Source: Henriciella algicola
Lineage (GTDB): Bacteria > Pseudomonadota > Alphaproteobacteria > Caulobacterales > Hyphomonadaceae
Direction: 5' to 3'
Assembly (NCBI RefSeq): GCF_003576245.1
Contig: NZ_QWGA01000007.1
Location: 186,001 to 250,000, forward strand
DNA: 64,000 bases
Each line of letters begins with the position of its first letter. The first letter of the stretch is position 1. A program made the position numbers and the translations under genes. The notes under the pieces were generated by a model. That model saw only the letters and a list, made by a program, of their open reading frames with translations, was not told the origin of the DNA and did not search any database. Positions 45,479 through 54,529 of the stretch are shown here, piece by piece.

Positions 45479-47137
45479 ATGACAGACGTGCTCAAAATAC
45501 TGGCGGTCCAGTTCAACCCCATCGTTGGTGACATCAACGGCAATGCGAAGCTTGCACGCGAGGCGCTTGAAGCGGGCGCGCGGGACGGCGCTGACCTCGT
45601 GGTCTTCAGCGAGATGTTTATCCTCGGCTATCCGCCGGAAGACCTCGTCCTGAAGCCGAGCGCAGTTGAGCTTAGCATGAAAGCGGTCGCTGATCTCGCT
45701 AAGGACGCGGCCAGCCTTCCCGCCTTTATCATCGGCTCGCCCTGGGCCGAAGATGGTGAGCTCTACAATTCAGAACTCTTCTGCCGCGATGGCGCCATCG
45801 AAGCGCGATATGACAAGCAGGAACTTCCCAATTACGGCGTCTTCGATGAGCAGCGTCTCTTCACCAAAGGCAAGTCACCCGCCTGTATCGTTGAAGTGAA
45901 GGGCGTAAAGATCGGTCTCGCCATCTGCGAGGATGTCTGGTTCGACCGCGTGCCGAATGCAGCAAAGGCAGCGGGCGCCGAACTTCTCGTCATCCCCAAT
46001 GGGTCACCGTGGCGCCGCAGCATCCACAGTGAACGTGCCGAGGCCTTCGACCGCTGGAGCAGACTCGGCCTGCCTTACATCTTCGTCAATCAGGTTGGCG
46101 GTCAGGATGAGCTGGTGTTCGACGGCGCCTCCTATGCGACGAACTCAACTCACTCAAAACGCTGCGGTCTCGTTGGCCAGTTCGACACCGGTATGTCCAT
46201 GGTCGAGTTCGACCTCGAGACACGCAAGCTGAAGCTCCCTGATGCGGGCTGTGAGCTCGACCCTGACGGTTGGCACATGGAATACCGCGCCGCCACACTG
46301 GCGCTCGGCGACTATGTGAACAAGAACCGGTTTCCGGGTGTCGTCCTCGGCATGTCCGGCGGCATCGACAGCGCGCTCACGGCCGCCATCGCGGTTGATG
46401 CGCTAGGGCCCGATAGGGTCTGGTGCGTGATGATGCCGTCGAAATACACCTCATCCGAAAGCCTCGAAGACGCAAAGAAATGCGCAGAGCTGCTCGGCGT
46501 TCGCTATGACATCGTCAACATTGCGCCCGGTGTGGGCGCGATGGACGAGATGCTCGGTGACCTCTTCGCCGGGCGCGAAAGCGACACGACGGAAGAGAAC
46601 ATCCAGTCCCGCCTCCGCGGCCTGACCTTGATGGCGCTCTCCAACAAATTTGGACACATGGTCGTGACGACCGGCAACAAGTCCGAAATGGCGGTTGGCT
46701 ATGCGACGCTCTATGGCGACATGTGCGGCGGCTACAATGCGCTGAAGGACTTCTACAAGACCGAAGTGTTCGAGCTCTCCCGGTGGCGCAATGCAAACCA
46801 TCCAAAAGGCGCGCTTGGCCCGTCGGGTATGGTGATTCCCGAACGCATCATCACCAAGCCGCCATCGGCAGAACTGCGCGAGGACCAGAAGGATGAGGAC
46901 TCGCTTCCATCCTATGACGACCTCGATGACATCCTGCGCGGCCTTGTCGATGAAGAGGCCGATATCGACGACATCCTCGCCCGTGGGCATGATGAGGCAA
47001 CTGTAAGACGTATTGAGCATCTCTTGTACATTGCCGAGTACAAGCGTAGGCAAGCGCCGCCCGGCGTCAAAGTCGGCGGCAAGAATTTCGGCCGCGACCG
47101 TCGCTATCCGATTACCAACCGTTTCAGGGATGATTGA
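45479..47137 (+). CDS. nadE: Glutamine-dependent NAD+ synthetase
   Basis: Last step of NAD synthesis: amidation of nicotinic acid adenine dinucleotide using glutamine-derived ammonia and ATP. The 552-residue product has the two expected domains: an N-terminal nitrilase-like glutaminase (~1-250) with catalytic Glu in VFSEMF, Lys in KQELPNYGVFDE and Cys C150 in LAICEDVWF, and a C-terminal synthetase (~270-552) with the SGGIDSALTAA P-loop. ATG 45479 is chosen over an in-frame GTG at 45470. It overlaps gltX by one base (TGATGA), so both are one transcript. Confidence 0.96.
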   Translation: MTDVLKILAVQFNPIVGDINGNAKLAREALEAGARDGADLVVFSEMFILGYPPEDLVLKPSAVELSMKAVADLAKDAASLPAFIIGSPWAEDGELYNSELFCRDGAIEARYDKQELPNYGVFDEQRLFTKGKSPACIVEVKGVKIGLAICEDVWFDRVPNAAKAAGAELLVIPNGSPWRRSIHSERAEAFDRWSRLGLPYIFVNQVGGQDELVFDGASYATNSTHSKRCGLVGQFDTGMSMVEFDLETRKLKLPDAGCELDPDGWHMEYRAATLALGDYVNKNRFPGVVLGMSGGIDSALTAAIAVDALGPDRVWCVMMPSKYTSSESLEDAKKCAELLGVRYDIVNIAPGVGAMDEMLGDLFAGRESDTTEENIQSRLRGLTLMALSNKFGHMVVTTGNKSEMAVGYATLYGDMCGGYNALKDFYKTEVFELSRWRNANHPKGALGPSGMVIPERIITKPPSAELREDQKDEDSLPSYDDLDDILRGLVDEEADIDDILARGHDEATVRRIEHLLYIAEYKRRQAPPGVKVGGKNFGRDRRYPITNRFRDD

Positions 47138-48492
47138 TGACCGCACCTGTCGTCCGTTTCGCGCCTTCGCCAACTGGCAAGCTTCATGTCGGCAATGTCC
47201 GCACAGCTCTCATCAACTGGCTCTTTGCTAAGGGGCAGACCGGAGGAGAGCAGGGCCAGTTCATCCTGCGTATCGATGATACCGATACCGAACGCTCGAC
47301 GCAGCCCTACGAAGATGGCCTCAAGGCCGACCTGACCTGGCTCGGCCTCGTCTGGGATGACACCTTCAACCAGTCCAAACGGTTCGATCAGTACGATGCC
47401 GCCGCCGACAAGCTTCGCGGCATGGGTCTGCTCTATGCGTGCTATGAGACCGCCGACGAGCTTGATCGCAAGCGCAAGATCGCGCTCTCACGTGGTCGCC
47501 CGCCCGTCTATGACAGATCGGCGCTGAACCTCACCGATGAGGACAAGGCTAAGCTCGAAGCTGAAGGCCGCAAGCCGCACTGGCGCTTCAAGCTGTCCGG
47601 TGACCGCGTTGAATGGAATGACCTCGTTCGCGGTCCGCAAAGCATTGACACGTCCAGCGTTTCTGATCCGGTTCTGATCCGCGAGGACGGCTCGTATCTA
47701 TACACACTTCCATCCGTCGTCGATGACATCGAGGCGAAGATCACTCATGTCGTGCGCGGCGAGGATCACGTCACCAATTCCGGCGCCCAGATCGAAATCT
47801 TCAAGGCGCTTGGCGGTACCGCGCCCGACATGGCGCACACCCCGCTTCTGGTCGATGCCGAAGGCGGCGCATTCTCCAAGCGCCTCGGCTCGCTCAGCAT
47901 GGATACGCTGGAAGCGCGCGGCATCCTGCCGATGGCGATCCTGTCTCTGCTCGCCAAGCTCGGCACCAGCGACAATATCGAAGTGCGCAGCGATCTTGCG
48001 ACGCTCGCGGCAGAGTTCGACTTCTCGAAAATCGGCCGCGCACCCGCAAAGTTCGACGAGAAAGACCTTCTCGCCCTGAACGCAGTCCTCGTGCACGACC
48101 TGCCATTCGAGGCTGTACGCGCAGACCTTGAGCGCATCGCGCCGGATGCGGCCAATGAAGCTTTCTGGCTGGCCGTCCGCGAGAATTGCGAGACCGTTCA
48201 CGACGCAAAGCCATTCGCTGACATCGCCTATGGCACGATTTCATCTGTCATCGATGATGAAGACGCCGACTTCATTGCCGAAGCGCGCAATCGTCTTCCG
48301 GAAGGTGAGCTTACCAGTGAAAGCTGGAAGGCCTGGACGACGGAGCTGAAAGAGGCGACCGGCCGCAAGGGGAAGGGGCTCTTCATGCCGCTTCGCAAGG
48401 CGTTGACCGGTCAGGAACACGGCCCGGACATGTCAGTGATCTTCCCGCTGATCGGGCGCGAGGCAGCCGAACGCCGGCTTTCCCGCGCCTGA
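47137..48492 (+). CDS. gltX: Glutamyl-tRNA synthetase
   Basis: Class I synthetase charging tRNA-Glu (and in many alphaproteobacteria also tRNA-Gln for later amidation). The 451-residue product has the HIGH-type motif as PSPTGKLHVGNVRTAL (HVGN) and the KMSKS-type loop as AFSKRLGSLS with Lys at residue 248; the anticodon domain is shorter than in E. coli GltX. The FSKRLG form is characteristic of one of the two GltX types that alphaproteobacteria often carry, so a second gltX elsewhere is likely. ATG 47137 overlaps the nadE stop. It converges on the LOG gene. Confidence 0.95.
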   Translation: MTAPVVRFAPSPTGKLHVGNVRTALINWLFAKGQTGGEQGQFILRIDDTDTERSTQPYEDGLKADLTWLGLVWDDTFNQSKRFDQYDAAADKLRGMGLLYACYETADELDRKRKIALSRGRPPVYDRSALNLTDEDKAKLEAEGRKPHWRFKLSGDRVEWNDLVRGPQSIDTSSVSDPVLIREDGSYLYTLPSVVDDIEAKITHVVRGEDHVTNSGAQIEIFKALGGTAPDMAHTPLLVDAEGGAFSKRLGSLSMDTLEARGILPMAILSLLAKLGTSDNIEVRSDLATLAAEFDFSKIGRAPAKFDEKDLLALNAVLVHDLPFEAVRADLERIAPDAANEAFWLAVRENCETVHDAKPFADIAYGTISSVIDDEDADFIAEARNRLPEGELTSESWKAWTTELKEATGRKGKGLFMPLRKALTGQEHGPDMSVIFPLIGREAAERRLSRA

Positions 48493-48504
48493 AGCAGGCA
48501 CTGA

Positions 48505-49065
48505 TCAGGAAATCGCCACAACCCGGTCGCGAAGGGCAGAGATCGCAAGCTCTGGCGTGCTCTCATGCACCAGTGCGCTGCGGAAGCTTTCCGGCGTGAA
48601 TTTGCCATCGATGATGTGGTTCATCAGCTCAAAGAATGGCGCCCAGAAGCCATCCTCATCAAGGAAGGCCATTGGCTTTGCGTGAAGGCCAAGGCGCGCC
48701 CAGCTCAGCATCTCGACAGCTTCCTCCAGCGTGCCAATGCCACCGGGCAGCACGATGAAAGCATCCGACTCGTCGAACATCATCTGCTTCCGCATGTGCA
48801 TGTCATCGACGATGCGGTGTTCGACTTCATCGAAGACGCGTTCCTTCTGGAGCAGGAATTTTGGCATGATGCCCAGCACTTCCCCACCAGCTTCGTGAGC
48901 AGCGCGCGCGCAAGCACCCATCAGGCCGACACCGCCGCCGCCATAGACCAGCTTCAGGTCCTGATCCGCGAGCGCGCGGCCAAGATTGCGGGCAAGGGTC
49001 AGATAGCCGGGGCGTACATCGTCAGATGACCCGCAATAGACACAGATTGATTTCAGCTTCGCCAT
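48505..49065 (-). CDS. LOG-family protein (TIGR00730 Rossmann fold)
   Basis: A 186-residue LOG protein, related to plant cytokinin riboside 5'-monophosphate phosphoribohydrolases, which cut nucleoside monophosphates to base and ribose phosphate. The signature PGGIGTLEEAVEML with its upstream Arg/Lys (MRKQMMFDESDAF) is complete, and the start has ICVYCGSSDDVRPGY. Bacterial members are often nucleotide scavengers; the old label lysine decarboxylase is a misannotation. ATG 49065 begins MAKLKSICVYCGS; a TTG at 49086 is a less likely alternative. Divergent from the ABC exporter gene. Confidence 0.9.
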   Translation of the reverse strand: MAKLKSICVYCGSSDDVRPGYLTLARNLGRALADQDLKLVYGGGGVGLMGACARAAHEAGGEVLGIMPKFLLQKERVFDEVEHRIVDDMHMRKQMMFDESDAFIVLPGGIGTLEEAVEMLSWARLGLHAKPMAFLDEDGFWAPFFELMNHIIDGKFTPESFRSALVHESTPELAISALRDRVVAIS

Positions 49066-49153
49066 TTCAGTCTCATTCGTTTTCAAGCGCGTTTAGGCTA
49101 CTGCGTGGATTCGTTCCAGCCTCGCCCTGTTCGCCGCGCACATTTCGTCCCAT

Positions 49154-51004
49154 ATGGCAGCCATGACCGCACCCACTTCTTCGCAGCCAGACCGCGACCG
49201 GATCGAGAGCGCCGATGGTGGCCTTGGTAGCGCGATCGTCAAGATCCTGAAACTCCTCGCCCGTCCGGAGATGAAGAAGTGGCGCCCCATCATGGTGGTC
49301 GCCATCATCCTGACGCTTGGCGCCGCCGTGCTGGAAGTTGTCTCGCCCATCATCCTCGGCGATGCGATCAACCGGGTTGCGGGGGAAGACGGCGTGGAGG
49401 CTGCCCCGCTCGCAATTGCGATAGGCTGGATCGCGCTGGCCATCGGTCTTCGCTTTCTGGCGGCCGCGCTACCCCAGGCGCGTGACGCGCTCTTCAGCCC
49501 GGTAAGTCAGGATGCACAGCGCATTGCCTGCGTCGACGCCTTTGGTCACGCGCAATCACTTTCCCTCGGCTTCCATCAGACACGTCGGTCCGGCGCGCTC
49601 AACCGCGTCATTGAGCGGGGCGCGAGCGCGATCGACTACCTGATCCGGTTTCTCGCCTTCAATATCGGCCCGACTTTCGTCCGCCTCGCGCTCGCCTCCA
49701 TCGCGCTTGGCGCCGCCTATGACTATCGGCTCGCGCTGATCGCCGTGGTGACGATCATTCTCTATGTGATTGCCACCGTCATCATTACTGAATGGCGCGT
49801 GCGCCAGCGCCGGCGCATGAACAAGGCTGACACAGAGCTTCGCGCCGTCTCCATCGACACGCTGACAAACTTCGAAACGGTGAAAGCCTTTGCGGCTGAA
49901 AAGCGTGAGACAGGCCGCTATGACACCGCCATGCGCCGCTACAACAAGCGCTACGTCGAAGCGGTCCGCAGCATGTACCTGCTGAACGGTGTGCAGGCCT
50001 TCATCATGAATGCCGGCCTGCTGGCCGTTCTGGCGCTTTCTGCCTGGAACTACAGCCGGGGCACGATGCAGATCGGTGACCTCACCGCGGTCATGCTCGT
50101 CCTGCTCAGCCTCTACGCTCCGCTCAACATTCTTGGTTGGGCATGGCGAGAGATCAAACAGGGCGCTGTCGATCTCGAAAAGCTCCACGGCCTCCTCGCC
50201 ATGGTGCCTGAAGTGCAGGACAGGGCAGGTGCGATAGAGCTCGATAAGCCGGAAGGCGCGGTGAGCTTCGATAATGTCAGCTTCACGCACGATGCCCGCA
50301 CTGTGGGCGTCGCCGATATCAGCTTCGACGTTGCACCCGGGCGTAAGATCGCCTTCGTCGGGACATCCGGGGCTGGGAAGTCGACGCTCTTGAAGCTCTT
50401 ATTCCGCTTCTACGATGTACAGACCGGCAGCGTGCGTATCGACGGCACAGACGTACGCGACATGACGCAGGCCTCTCTTCGGCAGGCTCTGGGCCTCGTC
50501 CCGCAGGATGTTGTCCTGTTCAACGACACGATTGCCGCAAACATCGCCTACGCCAATCCAGAGGCCTCCAACGAAGCGCTCGAAGATGCCGCGCGCCGCG
50601 CGCAGCTTTTGCCCTTCATCGAAGCGCTGCCAGATGGCTGGCAGACCGAAGTTGGCGAACGCGGCCTCAAACTCTCTGGCGGCGAGAAGCAGCGCGTCGG
50701 CATAGCTCGCGTCATTCTCGCTGACCCGGCCGTGCTTGTCCTCGATGAAGCGACCTCCGCGCTCGACAGCGCGACCGAAGCTGCCGTACAGGACGCACTT
50801 GATGAAGCGTCGCGCGGGCGCACAACACTCATGGTCGCGCACCGCCTGTCGACCGTGCAGAACGCCGACGAAATCGTCGTTCTCGAGCAGGGCCGGATAC
50901 TGGAGCGCGGAACGCACGGCGAACTTTTGCGCTCTGATGGCAAGTATGCACAAATGTGGGCGCATCAGGTTGCGCGGGACCGCCTCGCAACCGCCGCCGA
51001 ATAA
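49154..51004 (+). CDS. Atm1-type ABC transporter (permease-ATPase fusion)
   Basis: A 616-residue half-transporter that works as a homodimer. Six helices (~35-330) precede an ATP-binding domain with Walker A GTSGAGKSTLLKLL, the Q-loop VPQDVVLFNDTI, signature LSGGEKQRVGIAR and Walker B VLVLDEATSALD. The GHAQSLSLGFHQTRRSGALNRVIERG coupling region and the FRFYDVQTGSVRIDG stretch match bacterial Atm1/HMT1-like exporters, which move glutathione-bound metals or glutathione polysulfides out of the cytoplasm; the glutathione enzymes elsewhere in the window fit. ATG 49154 has only a weak ribosome site. The psd-like gene follows after 11 bases. Confidence 0.93.
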   Translation: MAAMTAPTSSQPDRDRIESADGGLGSAIVKILKLLARPEMKKWRPIMVVAIILTLGAAVLEVVSPIILGDAINRVAGEDGVEAAPLAIAIGWIALAIGLRFLAAALPQARDALFSPVSQDAQRIACVDAFGHAQSLSLGFHQTRRSGALNRVIERGASAIDYLIRFLAFNIGPTFVRLALASIALGAAYDYRLALIAVVTIILYVIATVIITEWRVRQRRRMNKADTELRAVSIDTLTNFETVKAFAAEKRETGRYDTAMRRYNKRYVEAVRSMYLLNGVQAFIMNAGLLAVLALSAWNYSRGTMQIGDLTAVMLVLLSLYAPLNILGWAWREIKQGAVDLEKLHGLLAMVPEVQDRAGAIELDKPEGAVSFDNVSFTHDARTVGVADISFDVAPGRKIAFVGTSGAGKSTLLKLLFRFYDVQTGSVRIDGTDVRDMTQASLRQALGLVPQDVVLFNDTIAANIAYANPEASNEALEDAARRAQLLPFIEALPDGWQTEVGERGLKLSGGEKQRVGIARVILADPAVLVLDEATSALDSATEAAVQDALDEASRGRTTLMVAHRLSTVQNADEIVVLEQGRILERGTHGELLRSDGKYAQMWAHQVARDRLATAAE

Positions 51005-51015
51005 GAGGAACTACC

Positions 51016-52182
51016 ATGGCAGACCGTGACGCGTCACTTTCTCACAAGACCTTCCCCTGGTTCAGGAGCGGTTTTGATCTTGAGGGCGTTGTCGGATTTC
51101 TGGCGGCCTGGTTGCTCGGGATCCTGCTCGCCATGCTCTGGGAGCCGCTCTTCTGGCTCGGCTTTATTCCCGGCGTCATCATTCTCTTTGCGACGCGCAC
51201 GGCAGAACGTGTCACACCGCAGTCAGTGGACCATGTGACGTCGCCTTGCGACGGCGTCGTCGTTTCAGTGGAAGAGACCGAAGCGCCTGAAGGTCTCCGC
51301 ATGGCAGGTCCAGCCGTCCGCATCCGCATCGCGTCCTCGCCCGTCTCTACCAACAATGTTCACGCGCCAATCGCGGGCGCCATTGATCGTATCGAGTGCA
51401 CTGAGGGTGAGCCCAAGGCCGTCATCGCCATGAAGGCCGAATCCGAAGGGCTCGCGCGCCTCTCTGCGGTCTTCAGCAATGACAATATCCGCGCCGGGTT
51501 CGTTTTTGCATCCGGCGGTCTCGGCCCGCGCCTTGTTACCAAGTCTGACGCTGGCGACCGGGTCGCCAAGGGCAAGACTGTCGCCACGCGCCGCCTTGGC
51601 GGCTGGTGTGATGTCTACATTCCGGCGCGCTCACCGGGTGCCTGCATTGTTCAGCCGGGCCGCACCCTCACGGGCGGCGAAACCATTCTCTGGGATCTCT
51701 CGCTGACCAGCGTCGCATCCGAAACACAGAATGATTACGCGGCGCAGGCAACGGCCGGGAGCTATTCCGACAACACAGCCACGGTCGCAACGACTGCCGC
51801 TGCCGCAGTAGCGTCGCCTGAAGTCATGCCCGAGGAACTCGTCGAGGCAGACGCTCCTGTAGACGAAGCGGACCTGCCGGAAAGCGAAGCCTATGCTGCC
51901 GACTCGCAACCGACGCCGGAGGTCATTCCAGCCCCGGTAGAGGCCGAAGCCGAGGCGGCTGTGCAGGCGACTGAGGAAGACTGGATCACTGAGCCAACGC
52001 CGGAGACGCTGCCGCCAGAGGTCGCAGAAGAGGTTTCAGAAACACCTGACTTCGAGCCGGACGCTGACACATCGTCAGATGCTGAAGGCGATGATGGCGA
52101 AGATCCGTCCACCATGTTCGAGCGGCTTCGCCAGCAGGCACGTCGGCTTGCCGGTGAAGATGACGATCAGGAAAACCGCTAG
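51016..52182 (+). CDS. Phosphatidylserine-decarboxylase-like protein lacking the cleavage serine, with acidic tail
   Basis: A 388-residue protein whose first ~230 residues align with the short alphaproteobacterial Psd: amphipathic start, two close hydrophobic stretches (~22-58), SPCDG at 76-80 matching the SPADG with the catalytic Asp, an NNVHAPIAG at ~114-121 where Psd has DVHVNRAP, and the end LGGWCDVYIPARSPG...GGETILWD matching FGSRLDVYLP...AGETVLAEF. The Ser of the self-cleaving G-S pair is replaced by Gly (194-200), so the protein should not form the pyruvoyl group and would not be a working decarboxylase. Residues ~235-388 form a long disordered Glu/Asp/Pro/Ala-rich tail. Good AAGAGGAA ribosome site. 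Role unknown; membrane anchoring and a binding function are inferences. Confidence 0.75.
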   Translation: MADRDASLSHKTFPWFRSGFDLEGVVGFLAAWLLGILLAMLWEPLFWLGFIPGVIILFATRTAERVTPQSVDHVTSPCDGVVVSVEETEAPEGLRMAGPAVRIRIASSPVSTNNVHAPIAGAIDRIECTEGEPKAVIAMKAESEGLARLSAVFSNDNIRAGFVFASGGLGPRLVTKSDAGDRVAKGKTVATRRLGGWCDVYIPARSPGACIVQPGRTLTGGETILWDLSLTSVASETQNDYAAQATAGSYSDNTATVATTAAAAVASPEVMPEELVEADAPVDEADLPESEAYAADSQPTPEVIPAPVEAEAEAAVQATEEDWITEPTPETLPPEVAEEVSETPDFEPDADTSSDAEGDDGEDPSTMFERLRQQARRLAGEDDDQENR

Positions 52183-52379
52183 TCCTGGCCCGGCTCTGCG
52201 CTGTTCATCCAGCGCAGGACCGGCCGCACAGGCAGGATCCAGGCGACGCCTGCAATGATATAAAAAGGCAGTTCGAGCCAGAACGGCCAATCGGTCATGT
52301 GGCTGCCGATTGTCCCGACCAGAAAGATCCAGATTGCAATGATGGCAAGGATTGCGATGGCCGCGAGCGGTTTGCGCAT
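52179..52379 (-). CDS. DUF2842 small membrane protein
   Basis: A 66-residue protein with two hydrophobic helices (~6-27 and ~34-54), the layout and spacing of the alphaproteobacterial DUF2842 family, including the FYIIAGVAWILPVRPVLRWM end. Function unknown. The frame extends upstream to 52496, but ATG 52379 matches the family's short length and start. It overlaps the psd-like gene by four bases at their ends and is divergent from ctaA, with 82 bases between starts. Confidence 0.75.
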   Translation of the reverse strand: MRKPLAAIAILAIIAIWIFLVGTIGSHMTDWPFWLELPFYIIAGVAWILPVRPVLRWMNSAEPGQD

Positions 52380-52461
52380 GATGGGTTCTGGTCCTGACTT
52401 CAATACACCTGCGACCGCGTGACGGCTTGCGAATTTGCGGCGTACGCTCAGATAGGTCGCC

Positions 52462-53511
52462 ATGACACAAATGGCAAAGTCCCCGTACGCAGACAAATGG
52501 ATCCGGCGCTGGCTCGTCGTGATCGCGCTGATGGTCTATGCGATGATCCTGATCGGTGGCATGACGCGCCTCACCGATTCAGGTCTCTCCATCACTGAAT
52601 GGGATGTCATCAAAGGCTCTATCCCGCCGCTCAACCAGCAGGACTGGGCGGAAGAGTTCGCGAAGTACCAACAGACCACCGAGTTCCAGCAGCAGAACTA
52701 CAATATGACGCTGGCGGAGTTTGAGTACATCTACTGGTGGGAGTGGGGTCACCGTCTGTTCGGGCGGCTCATCGGCCTTTTTGCTGTCGGCGGTCTCGTT
52801 TTCTTCCTGGCCCGCAAATGGATTGGGCGGGCGCTCACCACACGGCTCGTCATTCTGATTGCGCTTGGCGGCCTGCAGGGCGCGATTGGCTGGTGGATGG
52901 TGTCCAGCGGGATTGGTGAAACAGACCGTCTGGATGTCGCGCCGTACAGGTTGATGACGCACTTCGTTCTCGCGCTCGTCATCATTGGTTACACAGTCTG
53001 GCTGTGGCTGGATCTTGGCCGCACGCGCCGCGTCACCGCTTCCCAACTTCTTTCTTCACTGTCGATCGTGTTGCTCGCCCTGGTTTCTATCCAGATGGCA
53101 TCCGGCGCCCTCGTGGCAGGTCTCGATGCCGGGCGGACCTATACTGACTGGCCGCTCATGGACGGCGCATTTGTGCCAGCGTCATATATTCAGGAAGGTC
53201 TTGGTATCCGCAGCCTGTTCGAAGGGCTGGCGGCGACCCAGTTCAATCACCGGGTGCTCGCCTATGTCCTCTGGGGCGCGGCTCTGGGCGGGGCAGTCCT
53301 TGCCTTGGGCAAACCTGCCGCCAAACCCTTTGCTTTGCTGGCTACCCTTGTCACAGCTCAGGCCGCTTGGGGCATCTACACACTCGTCAGCGGCGCACCG
53401 CTAAAGCTTGCCATCATCCATCAGGCGCTCGGCGTGATTGTGTTCATCGCCGCCGTGCGCCTTGTCTGGATCACTCGGTCGCCGTCGGAACCTCAATCGG
53501 CGACATCGTAA
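52462..53511 (+). CDS. ctaA: Heme A synthase (Cox15/CtaA family)
   Basis: Oxidises the C8 methyl of heme O to the formyl of heme A, using water and ferredoxin-type electrons, for the aa3 oxidase. The 349-residue product has eight helices and the family's GGMTRLTDSGLSITEWDVIKG start, with paired histidines in EWGHRLFGRLIGL, HFVLALVI, FNHRVLAYVL and IHQALGVIVF for the two hemes. It lies 42 kb from the rest of the cta genes. No clear ribosome site; ATG 52462 is chosen. Its 3' end overlaps the convergent lipoprotein gene by 41 bases. Confidence 0.96.
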   Translation: MTQMAKSPYADKWIRRWLVVIALMVYAMILIGGMTRLTDSGLSITEWDVIKGSIPPLNQQDWAEEFAKYQQTTEFQQQNYNMTLAEFEYIYWWEWGHRLFGRLIGLFAVGGLVFFLARKWIGRALTTRLVILIALGGLQGAIGWWMVSSGIGETDRLDVAPYRLMTHFVLALVIIGYTVWLWLDLGRTRRVTASQLLSSLSIVLLALVSIQMASGALVAGLDAGRTYTDWPLMDGAFVPASYIQEGLGIRSLFEGLAATQFNHRVLAYVLWGAALGGAVLALGKPAAKPFALLATLVTAQAAWGIYTLVSGAPLKLAIIHQALGVIVFIAAVRLVWITRSPSEPQSATS

Positions 53512-54493
53512 TACGGCTAGGGTCGATCATGACGACCCGGTGATCGTCGCCGCTGACCGTGCCGCCGACAATGATGACGCCTCCGGGATAGCCACCGCCG
53601 CGCGCATCGCCCGTTGCCGCCAGTGACGTAAACATGCTCGGCACTTCGACCGTGATGCCTTCACGGATATCGAACGTGGCCGGCTCGCTATCGCCGACGG
53701 CCAGTTTGAGACGTCCATTGCCTTCAGACAGGATAAGCGTTTCGCGTCCCAGACGGCGAAGGCTTGCTGCCGCATCAACAGGGGCCGAAAACGCCGTCGC
53801 CTCATCAGCGCTGATAACGCAGGCCGTGATCGGGCCGCTCGCGGTCTGCTCATCTTCGACTTCAAAGACAAGCTCGCCGCCTGATTCCCGAATGGCGCCA
53901 TTATAAAGCGTGTCCGGCTCCGCTTCGGTCCAGTAGGCAATCCGGTGGGTGGAATCAGCATCGTCCGCAGGTGGGGCAGCACATATGCCAGCGGCTGGGC
54001 CGACCTGATCACCTTGCAGGTCATACTGGATCGGCGCGGCAACGCCGCCGCCATAGATCCAGACTTTCAGGCTGCCCTCTGCGTCAATGCCAGGAAAGAT
54101 CGTGACCGGCGTGCCGGCAAGCATCGCATAGCGTCCTTCCGCGAGCGCGCGCGTGCCTTCTCCGGTCGTCTCGGTGATACGCTCACCATCGAAGTCGAAA
54201 ATCTGGACGCTGCCATCATCATAGGCAACGGCAAAGGTCGATCCGGCACCGCCCGCAACACCGATGCTGGCAACCGGCGAATCGAGCTGGCGGGTCGACC
54301 AGACAGCGGGCAACATATTTATTGCTGCCGTATCAGTGGTTTCAGACACAGCGTCCTCTTCCTGGGCCGCTGGTTCGCCCTGTTCTGCAGGCTCTTGCGG
54401 GCCAGAGCAGGATGCAGCATAGAATAGCAGGAAACCGGCGATCCCTGCGTTGACAGGGAAGGTCTGCGCGCTTAAACGCGGGCGCTTGAACAT
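53471..54493 (-). CDS. Putative lipoprotein, possibly beta-propeller-like
   Basis: A 340-residue protein with a lipoprotein signal ending FYAASC (Cys at ~residue 29), a Glu/Gln/Ala-rich linker and then a long strand-rich domain of repeating units such as [30 protein letters not shown] and [23 protein letters not shown], reminiscent of a beta-propeller (phytase-like enzymes look similar, but no catalytic set is evident). Exported lipoprotein is well supported; the fold is an inference and the function unknown. Its 5' end faces rplM, and its 3' end overlaps ctaA by 41 bases on the other strand. Confidence 0.65.
   Translation of the reverse strand: MFKRPRLSAQTFPVNAGIAGFLLFYAASCSGPQEPAEQGEPAAQEEDAVSETTDTAAINMLPAVWSTRQLDSPVASIGVAGGAGSTFAVAYDDGSVQIFDFDGERITETTGEGTRALAEGRYAMLAGTPVTIFPGIDAEGSLKVWIYGGGVAAPIQYDLQGDQVGPAAGICAAPPADDADSTHRIAYWTEAEPDTLYNGAIRESGGELVFEVEDEQTASGPITACVISADEATAFSAPVDAAASLRRLGRETLILSEGNGRLKLAVGDSEPATFDIREGITVEVPSMFTSLAATGDARGGGYPGGVIIVGGTVSGDDHRVVMIDPSRITMSPIEVPTATE
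54450..54478 (+). promoter_or_regulatory. Candidate promoter for rplM-rpsI
   Basis: A perfect TTGACA (54450-54455), 17-base spacer and weak TAAACG (54473-54478) lie inside the start of the divergent lipoprotein gene, 52 bases before rplM. A strong -35 with a poor -10 is common in alphaproteobacterial promoters. Confidence 0.45.
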
Positions 54494-54529
54494 ATTCCAA
54501 CACTCCGAATGAGAGGCTCCCGAGGAGCA

